Below are positions 52,450 through 60,827 of a stretch of 64,000 nt of DNA, piece by piece. Each line of letters begins with the position of its first letter. The first letter of the stretch is position 1. The notes beneath the pieces are model-generated. The model worked only from the letters and a program-made list of their open reading frames with translations. It made no database searches and was not told the DNA's origin. The position numbers and the translations under genes are program-made. The stretch is from assembly GCF_003217775.1 (NCBI RefSeq), contig NZ_QJVJ01000002.1, positions 434,001 through 498,000 on the forward strand, given 5' to 3'. Source of the stretch: Paenibacillus flagellatus (GTDB taxonomy: Bacteria; Bacillota; Bacilli; Paenibacillales; NBRC-103111).

Positions 52450-53766
52450 TCAGCCGACTTTGCGAGCCGGCTTGATCAGGAAGAAGACGAGTCCGAGCGT
52501 GATGAACGACAGCACCGAAACGGAAATAAAGACGATCCGGTCGGACTTGTCCATCATCCAGCCGAACAGCGGCGGCCCCGCCGCCACGCCGAGAAACCGC
52601 AGGCAGTTGTACAGCGACGTAATCATCCCGCGCTCGCCCTTGGAGACGGCCCCCGTAATCATCGTATTCAAGCAGGGGAGAAGCAGGCCGGTGCCGATGC
52701 TGCTGATCGTCAGCAGACCGATAAAGACGATCAAGTTTTTGAAGAAAAAAATCGTCAGCGCCAGCGAAACGGTCATGGCGACCAAGCCGATATTCATCAG
52801 CCATCGCATCAAAATGCCGTTTTTCTTAATGACGCTGCCCGTAATGTACGAGGTCGTAACCATGCCGAGCAGCGGAATGGCCAAAATGAGCCCTTTTTTC
52901 ACGCCGTCGATGTTGTAAGGTTCCTTCTCCAGCACGTTCGACAAGTAAAACAACACGCCGAACAAAATGAAAAGGCCGAGCGAACCGGCGAAAAACGACG
53001 TGATGAGCCAACGGCCCTTCTTCTTCAAAATGGTCATGATGTTGCCGATGTAAGCTTTCAGCTTTTGCGGCTTTTTGTCTTTCTTCGGCTCCTTGATCAG
53101 CCAAATGACGCAGACGAGCGACAAGGCGCAAAAGACCGGAAACGCGAAAAACGAGGCATACCAGACGATCAAGGCGAGCAACGACCCGATGATAGGGCTG
53201 ACCACCTTGCCCGTTCCGTTGGACGCCTCCGTCAGTCCGAGCGCCTTGCTCTCCGTACCGCCGTCGTACAAGTCCCCGACGAGCGCCATCGCGACCGGCG
53301 ACGTGCCGGCCGCCGCCATGCCTTGAATGGCGCGGGCCGTAATGACGACGGCGTACGACCCCCAAATCGCCCCGAATCCGGCCAATATACCGGCCGCTCC
53401 GTACACGATCAGAGACGGAATGATAATGGCTTTCCGGCCGAACCGGTCCGATAAAAACCCGATAACGGGGATGAAGATGCCGGCGGCGAACGAAAATAAC
53501 GTAATGACGAGACTGCTTTGGAATTTGCTGATGCCCATATGCTGCTGCATATCGGGCAAAATCGGCACGAGCATCGAGTTGCCGAGGACGAGCACCATCG
53601 GAATCGTAGCGATGGCGATAAATTCCCAGACGCGGCCCTTCGATTTCGAATCGTTTTGCTTCGACTCGCCCTTTTTCCCTTCATTGCCGCCGACCGGTCG
53701 TTCGTCCCCGATATCGACGTCGCTTTCGAACGATATCGCAAGCTTTCTCGATTTGGTCTTTTCCAT
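52450..53766 (-). CDS. MFS drug-efflux-type transporter
   Basis: A 438-residue major facilitator of the DHA family. A charged N-terminal tail of about 45 residues precedes the first segment (FIAIATIPMVLVLGNSMLVPILPDMQQHMG). Motif A is GFLSDRFGRKAIIIPSL, and VITARAIQGMAAAGTSPVAMALVGDLY resembles TetA(L)/NorB-type proton-drug antiporters. A proline-glycine motif C sits in GTGKVVSPIIGSLLALIVWYASF. The ATG at 53766 follows AGAGGAG. The open frame upstream to 53961 has no family content. The substrate is unknown. Confidence 0.88.
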   Translation of the reverse strand: MEKTKSRKLAISFESDVDIGDERPVGGNEGKKGESKQNDSKSKGRVWEFIAIATIPMVLVLGNSMLVPILPDMQQHMGISKFQSSLVITLFSFAAGIFIPVIGFLSDRFGRKAIIIPSLIVYGAAGILAGFGAIWGSYAVVITARAIQGMAAAGTSPVAMALVGDLYDGGTESKALGLTEASNGTGKVVSPIIGSLLALIVWYASFFAFPVFCALSLVCVIWLIKEPKKDKKPQKLKAYIGNIMTILKKKGRWLITSFFAGSLGLFILFGVLFYLSNVLEKEPYNIDGVKKGLILAIPLLGMVTTSYITGSVIKKNGILMRWLMNIGLVAMTVSLALTIFFFKNLIVFIGLLTISSIGTGLLLPCLNTMITGAVSKGERGMITSLYNCLRFLGVAAGPPLFGWMMDKSDRIVFISVSVLSFITLGLVFFLIKPARKVG

Positions 53767-53950
53767 ATCGGTCTCCTCTTGGCGAAGGTGTATCGTTACT
53801 ATTGCCCCGCAGGGGATGCCGCATACTTGCCGGAGGTGCCAAAATGTTTCCGATACCGGAAGACGGGAATGGAAATCGGCCGGAAAAGACGATAATATAA
53901 AAGAAACGATTCGAACGTCGATGACATAACGAAAACGAGGTACCGAACCG

Positions 53951-54484
53951 ATGAAACGCAACCTGTTGATTATCGCCGCCGTCCTGGTGCTGGCCGGCTT
54001 CGCCGTTTATCAAAACGTTTCCTCCGGAGACCGGCAAGCGTCGCTGCAAAAGGAAGCGGTCCCGAAAAAAAACTATTTGGCGCCCGGCTTCAAGCTGACC
54101 GCGCTCGACGGCAACGTGTACGAGGTGGGCGGCTCGAGGGACAAACCGCTGCTCCTCAATTTTTGGGCGTCGTGGTGCGGCCCGTGCGAGCTGGAAGCGC
54201 CGGACTTGAAGCGGCTGTATGATACGTATCGAGATCAAATCGATTTTTATGCGGTCAATATGACGGAGAGCGACCGGATGGACAATATTCAGTCGTTCGT
54301 CCGGCATTTCGATCTCAAATTTCCGATTCTGCTCGATACGGAAGGCGAAGTGGGCGAGCTGTACCGGATTACGGGCATTCCGATGACGTACTTGGTCGAT
54401 AAAAACGGCGTCATCCAAGACGGCTTCAGCATTCTGCATCCCGACGAGCTGGAGAAGCGGATCAAGAAGCTGATCGAGGGATGA
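53951..54484 (+). CDS. TlpA/ResA-type membrane-anchored thioredoxin
   Basis: Extracytoplasmic thiol-disulfide reductant of 177 residues. The N-terminal anchor is RNLLIIAAVLVLAGFAVYQN. The thioredoxin fold has the active site LLLNFWASWCGPCELEAPDLKRLY and the cis-Pro loop TGIPMTYLVDKNGVIQDGF. Relatives keep cytochrome c or other secreted Cys reduced. The ATG follows CGAGGT. It diverges from the MFS gene and is not in a cytochrome biogenesis cluster, so the partner is unknown. Confidence 0.9.
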   Translation: MKRNLLIIAAVLVLAGFAVYQNVSSGDRQASLQKEAVPKKNYLAPGFKLTALDGNVYEVGGSRDKPLLLNFWASWCGPCELEAPDLKRLYDTYRDQIDFYAVNMTESDRMDNIQSFVRHFDLKFPILLDTEGEVGELYRITGIPMTYLVDKNGVIQDGFSILHPDELEKRIKKLIEG

Positions 54485-54586
54485 GGAAGTCGAACGAAAG
54501 AAACGAAAGATCCGATGAACCGTTTGATTGCGAAAGGGATTGCTTCAGCCGCTTCCAACTATGAGGAGAGGGAAGGGGAAGGAAAA

Positions 54587-54627
54587 ACAAAAAGCTGTCC
54601 GAACCGATGTTCGGGCAGCTTTTTGTT
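54587..54627. terminator. Bidirectional terminator
   Basis: AACAAAAAGCTG, inner CCGAAC/GTTCGG, CAGCTTTTTGTT. It lies between the TlpA-type gene and cimA and ends two bases from the cimA stop. Confidence 0.9.
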
Positions 54628-54628
54628 A

Positions 54629-56245
54629 TTAGTGGTTGACGAGGCCGAGCCGTTCCGGCTGGGCTGTAGGAGAACCGGCGCGCGTCTTGCCGATGAGGGC
54701 GTAGCGGATGCTGTCCAGCAGCGCCTCCCAGCTCGCTTCGATAATGTTTTCGGACACGCCGACCGTGCTCCACGTATTGTTGAAGTCGGTCGATTCGACG
54801 AGCACGCGTACTTTCGCCGCCGTCGCGTCCTTCTCGTCGATGACGCGAACCTTGTAGTCGGACAAGTGCATTTGCTGGATGTCCGGATAAAACTGCACGA
54901 GCGCCTTGCGCAGCGCGTTGTCGAGAGCGTTGACCGGACCGTTGCCTTCGGCGGCCGTGTACACCGTCTCGCCGTGCACCTTCATCTTGACGATCGCTTC
55001 GGATACGACCGATTCGTTCGCGTTTTTGCCGACGATCAGCTTGAACGACACCGGCTCGAAAACGTCCTCGATATCGCCGAACGCCCGGCGCAGCAGCAGC
55101 TCGAGCGAAGCGTCCGCTCCTTCGAACTGATAGCCCTGATGCTCGAGCTCCTTGATTTTCTCAATAATATGCTTCGTCTGATTCGTCTCGTTGTTCATGT
55201 CCAGGTTCAGCTCCTGGGCCTTCGCGAGCAGGTTGCTTTGGCCGGCCAGCTCCGATACGAGCACGCGCTGCTTGTTGCCGACGAGCTCCGGAACGATATG
55301 CTCGTACGTCTTCGCGTGCCGCATGATCGCCGATACGTGAATGCCCCCTTTATGGGCGAACGCCGCCGCCCCGACATACGGCTGGTTGACGGGAAGATGG
55401 ACGTTGGCGATTTCGCTGACGTAGCGGGCGACGCCGGTCAAGCTTTGGAGCTGCTCCTCGGTGACGCACGAATAATCGAGCTTCAATTGAAGGTTCGGGA
55501 TGACGGAGCAGAGGTTGGCGTTGCCGCACCGCTCTCCGAAGCCGTTGATCGTTCCCTGCACCTGCCTTGCCCCCGCCTGCACGGCCGCCAAGCTGTTGGC
55601 GACGCCGAGCTCGCAGTCGTTATGCGCGTGGATGCCGACTCGGACGTTCAGCTTCGAGCATACGACGCCGACGATTTCGGACACCTCGCTCGGCAGCGAG
55701 CCGCCGTTCGTATCGCACAGCACGACCCAGTCCGCTCCCGCTTCCTCGGCTTTGCGGATCGTCGCTAGCGCATATTCCGCGTTGTTTTTGTAGCCGTCGA
55801 AGAAATGCTCCGCGTCGTAGATGACCTCGAGGCCTTGGCTTTTCAAATACCGGACGGAATCGTAGATCATGTTCAAGTTTTCTTCGAGCGTCGTCTGGAT
55901 CGCCGTATGGACGTGGAAGTCCCATGATTTACCGAATATCGTCGCGACGCTGACGCCGGACTCGACGAGCCGGTTCAAGTTCGGATCCGTCTCCGCCTTC
56001 GAATCTTTGCGGCGGGTGCTGCCGAACGCGGTAATTTTCGCATGGGTCAAGTTCAGCTCTTTCGCCCGGTGAAAAAACTCGATGTCTTTGCCGTTGCTTC
56101 CCGGCCAGCCGCCTTCGATATAATGAACGCCCAGCTGGTCCAGCTTTTGGGCGATTTTCAATTTGTCCTCGACCGACAGGCTGATGCCTTCCCCTTGCGT
56201 CCCGTCGCGCAACGTCGTATCGAAAATGATTACAGGGGTTGCCAT
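54629..56245 (-). CDS. cimA: (R)-citramalate synthase
   Basis: Condenses pyruvate with acetyl-CoA to citramalate, the entry to a threonine-independent isoleucine pathway. The 538-residue protein has the HMGL-like TIM barrel (IFDTTLRDGTQGEGISLSVEDKLKIAQKLDQLGVHYIEGGWPGSN and GIHAHNDCELGVANSLAA). A C-terminal LeuA-type regulatory domain includes GPVNALDNALRKALVQFYPDI. The GTQGEG and GGWPGSN versions favour citramalate over 2-isopropylmalate synthase. The ATG at 56245 follows AAGGAGG. A TATAAT on the minus strand at 56299-56304 lies 54 bases upstream. Confidence 0.93.
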   Translation of the reverse strand: MATPVIIFDTTLRDGTQGEGISLSVEDKLKIAQKLDQLGVHYIEGGWPGSNGKDIEFFHRAKELNLTHAKITAFGSTRRKDSKAETDPNLNRLVESGVSVATIFGKSWDFHVHTAIQTTLEENLNMIYDSVRYLKSQGLEVIYDAEHFFDGYKNNAEYALATIRKAEEAGADWVVLCDTNGGSLPSEVSEIVGVVCSKLNVRVGIHAHNDCELGVANSLAAVQAGARQVQGTINGFGERCGNANLCSVIPNLQLKLDYSCVTEEQLQSLTGVARYVSEIANVHLPVNQPYVGAAAFAHKGGIHVSAIMRHAKTYEHIVPELVGNKQRVLVSELAGQSNLLAKAQELNLDMNNETNQTKHIIEKIKELEHQGYQFEGADASLELLLRRAFGDIEDVFEPVSFKLIVGKNANESVVSEAIVKMKVHGETVYTAAEGNGPVNALDNALRKALVQFYPDIQQMHLSDYKVRVIDEKDATAAKVRVLVESTDFNNTWSTVGVSENIIEASWEALLDSIRYALIGKTRAGSPTAQPERLGLVNH

Positions 56246-56523
56246 GAAACGTCCTCCTTCACTGTCATAAAGCGTTAAAGCCGCGCTGCATTCTTTTCAT
56301 TATAACATTTTTCAATTTGAATGTTGAAGGGGTTTCGTCCAAAAAACTTGGCGCTTGCGGAGACGCGGCGCCGCTTGACCGTCCTCCGCCGCAGCGGTAT
56401 GCTGGAAATGACGATTCGCTTCCATTTTATTCGGAAGCCGCGCCCCGCAGAATCGGAACGCGGATCCTCGACGGGTTCGGTTCGGTCCCGGGGGCGCCAT
56501 TATGTAATCGGCGGGGTGGAACG

Positions 56524-57822
56524 ATGAGCCATAGCGCCAATCCGGACGACCACTATCCGAAACGGGGAAGAGTCGTCCTGCATATCGACATGAACGCGTT
56601 TTACTGCTCCGTACACGAAGCGGTGGAACCGGAGAAATATAAAGGAAAGCCTCTCGCCGTCGGCGGAAATATCGAGCTGCGCAAAGGGATCGTCGTGACG
56701 TCCTCCTATGCGGCCCGGGCGAAAGGCGTAAAGACGGGGATGCATATCCGGGAGGCGTTGAAGGCGTGTCCCGACTTGATCGTGCTGCAGCCGGACTTCG
56801 ATTTGTACCGGCAGTTTTCGCGCAGGTTCATGCAGATCGCCTACGGCTATTCGCCGCTCGTCGAGGCGATGTCGATCGACGAATGCTTCGTCGACATTAC
56901 CGGCTCGAAGCAGTTCGGCACCCCGCTCGACATCGCCCGGACGATCCAGGACCGGATTCGCGACGAGCTCGGCCTGCCGTGCTCGATCGGCGTCGCCCCG
57001 AACAAGCTGCTCGCCAAGATGGCGTCGGACATGAAGAAGCCGAACGGCATATCCGTCCTCCGCAAGCGCGACGTCCGGCCGCTATTATGGGACAAGCCGT
57101 GCAACCAGATGTACGGCATCGGCTACCGGATGGCGGAGCGGCTGCGCAAGCTGAATATTCGGACGATCGGCGAGCTGGCGAATATGGACGAGTCGTTTCT
57201 CGTGAAGCATTTCGGCGTGAACGGCTCTTGGCTGAAGCGCGCCGCCAACGGGATCGACGAATCGCCGGTCAATCCGGAGCGGGAGCAGAGCAAGTCGATC
57301 GGGCATACGACGACGCTGCCGAAAAATTTGACCGAGTCGGCTGACATTTCCCGCGTCTTCCTTAACTTGTCCGACCAGGTCGCCCGCCGGATGCGGAGAC
57401 AGAAGCTTGTCTGCGGCACGATCCAGATTACGATTCGCGACCCCGATATGAAGACGATCACCCGATCGTTTACGCTGGGGGTGCCGACCGAGAATGCCGA
57501 CGACATTCACCGCATTTCGCTCAAGCTGTTCGAGCGGCATTGGGGATACGGCAAGCCGGTCCGGCTTCTCGGCGTCACGCTGCAAAGCTTGCAGCCGAAA
57601 CAAACGGCGGCCATCCAGCTTGACCTGTTCGAATACGAGAAGCATCCCAAGAAGGAGCAGCTGAACGAGACGATGGACCGGATCCGCGACAAGTACGGAG
57701 AGAACGCCATCTTGACCGCCGGCATGGTCGGCACCGACCCGTCCGCCTGGATCCGCAATCACAAGAGACGGGGAACGTCGCTGCAGATGGACCATATTCG
57801 CGAAAGGGGGCTGGACGAATGA
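56524..57822 (+). CDS. dinB: DNA polymerase IV (Y family)
   Basis: Translesion polymerase of 432 residues. Catalytic residues are in VLHIDMNAFYCSVHEAVEP and EAMSIDECFVDITGS. The helix-hairpin-helix region is MYGIGYRMAERLRKLNIRTIGELA, and the little finger contains SKSIGHTTTLPKNLT. QLDLF near the C terminus is a beta-clamp-binding motif. The ATG at 56524 follows GGGGTGG. The frame is open for another 69 codons upstream, without a ribosome site or similarity. Translation is coupled to mobB by an ATGA overlap. Confidence 0.95.
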   Translation: MSHSANPDDHYPKRGRVVLHIDMNAFYCSVHEAVEPEKYKGKPLAVGGNIELRKGIVVTSSYAARAKGVKTGMHIREALKACPDLIVLQPDFDLYRQFSRRFMQIAYGYSPLVEAMSIDECFVDITGSKQFGTPLDIARTIQDRIRDELGLPCSIGVAPNKLLAKMASDMKKPNGISVLRKRDVRPLLWDKPCNQMYGIGYRMAERLRKLNIRTIGELANMDESFLVKHFGVNGSWLKRAANGIDESPVNPEREQSKSIGHTTTLPKNLTESADISRVFLNLSDQVARRMRRQKLVCGTIQITIRDPDMKTITRSFTLGVPTENADDIHRISLKLFERHWGYGKPVRLLGVTLQSLQPKQTAAIQLDLFEYEKHPKKEQLNETMDRIRDKYGENAILTAGMVGTDPSAWIRNHKRRGTSLQMDHIRERGLDE

Positions 57823-58379
57823 CCGAAAGCCCCGTTCCGGTCGTCGGCTTCGCCGGGTATTCGGACAGCGGGAAGACGACGCTCGCCGTACGCGTCGTCG
57901 CTTGCCTGCGCCGTCGGGGAAGGAGGGTGGCCGTCGTCAAGCACGACGCGCACGGCCATTACCGGGAAGCTCCCGGTACCGATTCCGCACGTTATATCGA
58001 GGAAGCGGACGCCGACGCGGTCGTCGTCGTATCCCCCGGACGGACGGTCCGGATGGAGAAGACGCGTTCCGACGCATCCGGTCTGAGCCGCGAGCTGGAG
58101 AAGCTGTCCGGCTACGACTTGATCGTGGTTGAAGGCTTCAAGACGGACAGCCATCCGAAAATCGTCGTGGTCCGGACGACCGGTCAAGCCGAAGCTATCG
58201 ATGCGTCCGCCCCTCCGGTTATCGCGGTGGCCGCGAAGAAGGGCGAACGCCTGCCGGAGTCGGCGGCCCGGCACGGTTCGGTCCCGATGCTCGACATCGA
58301 CGATCCGGAATCGGTCGCCGCTTTCATCGAGCGATATTTCTTCGAATATTCGGGGGGCGGACGGCATAAGTTAAAATGA
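57819..58379 (+). CDS. mobB: Molybdopterin-guanine dinucleotide biosynthesis protein MobB
   Basis: GTP-binding protein of 186 residues that assists in attaching GMP to molybdopterin. The P-loop is VVGFAGYSDSGKTTLAVRVVACLRRRGRRVAVVKHDAHGH. The family segments GTDSARYIEEADADAVVVVSP and YDLIVVEGFKTDSHPKIVVVR follow. No other molybdenum cofactor gene is in the window. The ATG overlaps the dinB stop. Confidence 0.93.
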   Translation: MTESPVPVVGFAGYSDSGKTTLAVRVVACLRRRGRRVAVVKHDAHGHYREAPGTDSARYIEEADADAVVVVSPGRTVRMEKTRSDASGLSRELEKLSGYDLIVVEGFKTDSHPKIVVVRTTGQAEAIDASAPPVIAVAAKKGERLPESAARHGSVPMLDIDDPESVAAFIERYFFEYSGGGRHKLK

Positions 58380-58399
58380 CGGACAAGCGGCCAAAACGT

Positions 58400-58700
<301 letters not shown>

Positions 58701-58715
58701 TATAGATAATCGAAC

Positions 58716-58747
58716 GAAAACCTTTCCTTGCCTGGAAAGGTTTTTTT
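58716..58747 (+). terminator. Rho-independent terminator of fer
   Basis: AAAACCTTTCC, loop TTGCCT, GGAAAGGTTTTTTT. Confidence 0.93.
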
Positions 58748-58820
58748 GCGTCCTCCGGCCGGCGGAATAGTGGATAAGTCCTATAAAACTGTTAATTTTG
58801 TCACAGATTAAAATCTTTCG

Positions 58821-58849
58821 TTGCTATAAATCGACACGCATCTTACAAT
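58821..58849 (+). promoter_or_regulatory. Sigma-A promoter of the cyclase-FecR operon
   Basis: TTGCTA (58821-58826), 17 bases, TACAAT (58844-58849). The predicted start near 58856 coincides with an in-frame ATG that therefore has no leader, supporting the start at 58922. Confidence 0.65.
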
Positions 58850-58921
58850 AGGCTTATGGGTTGGGGGAAGTATGCTTTTTACCCGTTAGTTCTAGTCGGG
58901 AAGCTTGTTGGGAGGAACCGG

Positions 58922-60772
58922 ATGAACCTTAAACCATGGAAAGCGTCGGTCGTCGCGGCGGCGATCGTCTTCTTGTTTTCAGCGTTGACGTATACGACCG
59001 GAACCGGAGGGACGTTCCACTACATCGAGAATCCGCTTCGCGACGCGCTCAGCTCCAAAAGCGTCACGCAGCGGGAGCCGGACACGCGGATCAAGCTGAT
59101 CAAGATCGACTCCAAGTCGCTGGAAGCGATCGGTCAATTCCCGTGGGACCGGTCCGTATACGCGAGGCTGATCGACAAAGTATCGAAGGCGAAGGCGATC
59201 GGAATCGACGTCACGTTCCCGGAGCCGAGCAAAGATCCGAAGCAGGATCTGGCGCTCGCGGAAGCGGTTGCCAAACACCCTAACGTCGTGTTGCCGGTCA
59301 ACTTCAATTTTCCCGCCAAACAAAAGGCGAACGACCTGCTCGAGTACGACCGCATCGAAGTGCCTACCGCAGCCATCAACGCACCCAAATCCCAATTGGC
59401 CCACATTAACGTGTTCCCGGACAGCGACGACAAGGTACGGCGGCTCATCGTCGGCTTGCCGGAGAAAGACGGCTCCGTCGTCGAGGCGTTCAGCGTCAAG
59501 CTCGCCAACTTCGCCCTAAGCGACGCGGAGAAGGTCCGATGGGACGCGGACGAGCAAGCTTGGTACCGCGGCTCCAAAGAAATCCCCGTCAACGGAAGAA
59601 ATCAAGTCATCACGCAGTACTTTACGCAGCCGAGGCAAGAGAAGGATTTGAAAACCGGCTACGACTCGTATTCGTTCAGCGACGTGTTGAACGGCAAAAT
59701 TCCTCCGCAGGAGTTCGAGAACAGCATCGTGCTCGTCGGTCCGTTCACGACGGGGCTGCAGGACGAGTACATGACCCCGATGAGCAAGGCGATCAAAATG
59801 TTCGGAGTCGAAATTCACGCGAACATGGTACAGTCGATTCTCGAGAACAAGTTTTGGCATGAGGTCGGCAAGCCGCTAGGCATCGCCATTATGGCGCTCG
59901 TCGTGCTGCTCGGCGCCTTTTTGTTCGAACGGTTCAAGGGCAAGGCGGCGCTGCTGCTGTTTATCGGCATGCTTGTCGTCTATATGGGAGCCTTCGTGAT
60001 CGTCAACGAAGCGATGCATGCGTACATACCGATTTTTTATCCGCTTCTCGCCATCATGCTGCTGTATGCGTGGTCGATCGTCGGCCACTACTTGGCGGAA
60101 CGCCGCGAACGGAGCCGCGTAACCGGCATTTTCGGCCGATTCGTGCCGAAAGCGGTCGTCGATCAGATGCTCGCTTCCGGGGAAGAAGTGAAGCTGGGCG
60201 GCGAACGGATGGACATATCGCTAATATTCGTAGACATCCGCGGCTTTACGACGCTGTCCGAGAAGCTCGAGCCGGAGCAGGTCATCCAGTTTTTGAACGA
60301 GTATTTGGACGTTTGTACGAAAGCGATATTCAAGTTCAACGGCACGCTCGACAAGTTTATCGGCGACGGCGTCATGGCGATATTCGGGGCGCCGATCCGT
60401 TACGACAACCACGCCGAGATGGCGGTTCGGGCCGCGCTCGAAATGAAAAAGCAGACGGCGATGCTGGAAGAAAGACTGATGCAGAAGCTCGGCTTCACCG
60501 TCCGTTTCGGCATCGGCATCAACTGCGGACCGGCGATCGTCGGCAATATCGGCTCCGAGGAGCTTCGGCTCGATTACACGGCGATCGGCGATACGGTCAA
60601 CTTGACGGCGAGGCTCGAGTCGAACGCGAAGCCGGGACAAATTTTGATCAGCGACAACATTTACGAGCGAGTGCACCACCTGTTCGACATCGAAAGCATG
60701 GGAGAAATCAAAGTGAAGGGGAAGGAATTGCCCGTCACGATTTACCAGGTACACGCCGAGAAATCGGCTTGA
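58922..60772 (+). CDS. CHASE2-domain class III adenylate cyclase
   Basis: Membrane receptor cyclase of 616 residues that probably makes cAMP. Order: a membrane segment (about 9-28), an extracytoplasmic CHASE2 domain (about 35-310) with FPWDRSVYARLIDKVSKAKAIGIDVTFPEP, three membrane segments (about 317-390), then the cyclase domain. Metal-binding Asp are D438 (FVDIRGFTTLSE) and D482 (FIGDGVMAIFG). K478 (DKFIGDG) and the DYTAIGDTVNLTARLE segment fit adenine specificity and catalysis. The ATG at 58922 has GGGAGG. It is the first gene of an operon with a FecR protein. Confidence 0.9.
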   Translation: MNLKPWKASVVAAAIVFLFSALTYTTGTGGTFHYIENPLRDALSSKSVTQREPDTRIKLIKIDSKSLEAIGQFPWDRSVYARLIDKVSKAKAIGIDVTFPEPSKDPKQDLALAEAVAKHPNVVLPVNFNFPAKQKANDLLEYDRIEVPTAAINAPKSQLAHINVFPDSDDKVRRLIVGLPEKDGSVVEAFSVKLANFALSDAEKVRWDADEQAWYRGSKEIPVNGRNQVITQYFTQPRQEKDLKTGYDSYSFSDVLNGKIPPQEFENSIVLVGPFTTGLQDEYMTPMSKAIKMFGVEIHANMVQSILENKFWHEVGKPLGIAIMALVVLLGAFLFERFKGKAALLLFIGMLVVYMGAFVIVNEAMHAYIPIFYPLLAIMLLYAWSIVGHYLAERRERSRVTGIFGRFVPKAVVDQMLASGEEVKLGGERMDISLIFVDIRGFTTLSEKLEPEQVIQFLNEYLDVCTKAIFKFNGTLDKFIGDGVMAIFGAPIRYDNHAEMAVRAALEMKKQTAMLEERLMQKLGFTVRFGIGINCGPAIVGNIGSEELRLDYTAIGDTVNLTARLESNAKPGQILISDNIYERVHHLFDIESMGEIKVKGKELPVTIYQVHAEKSA

Positions 60773-60827
60773 GGCGGCGAAGCCGCGAAGGAATTGATTC
60801 AAACAGGAAGTACGAGAGGAGTTTACC

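Noticed and set aside
53846-53870. Possible sigma-B promoter (GTTTCC-N13-GGGAAT) before the TlpA-type gene
   Set aside because: The -35 matches only four of six bases and sigma-B is not general in this family, so it is not listed as a feature.
54515-55768. 417-codon plus-strand frame opposite cimA
   Set aside because: It crosses the terminator and is an antisense shadow without a domain.
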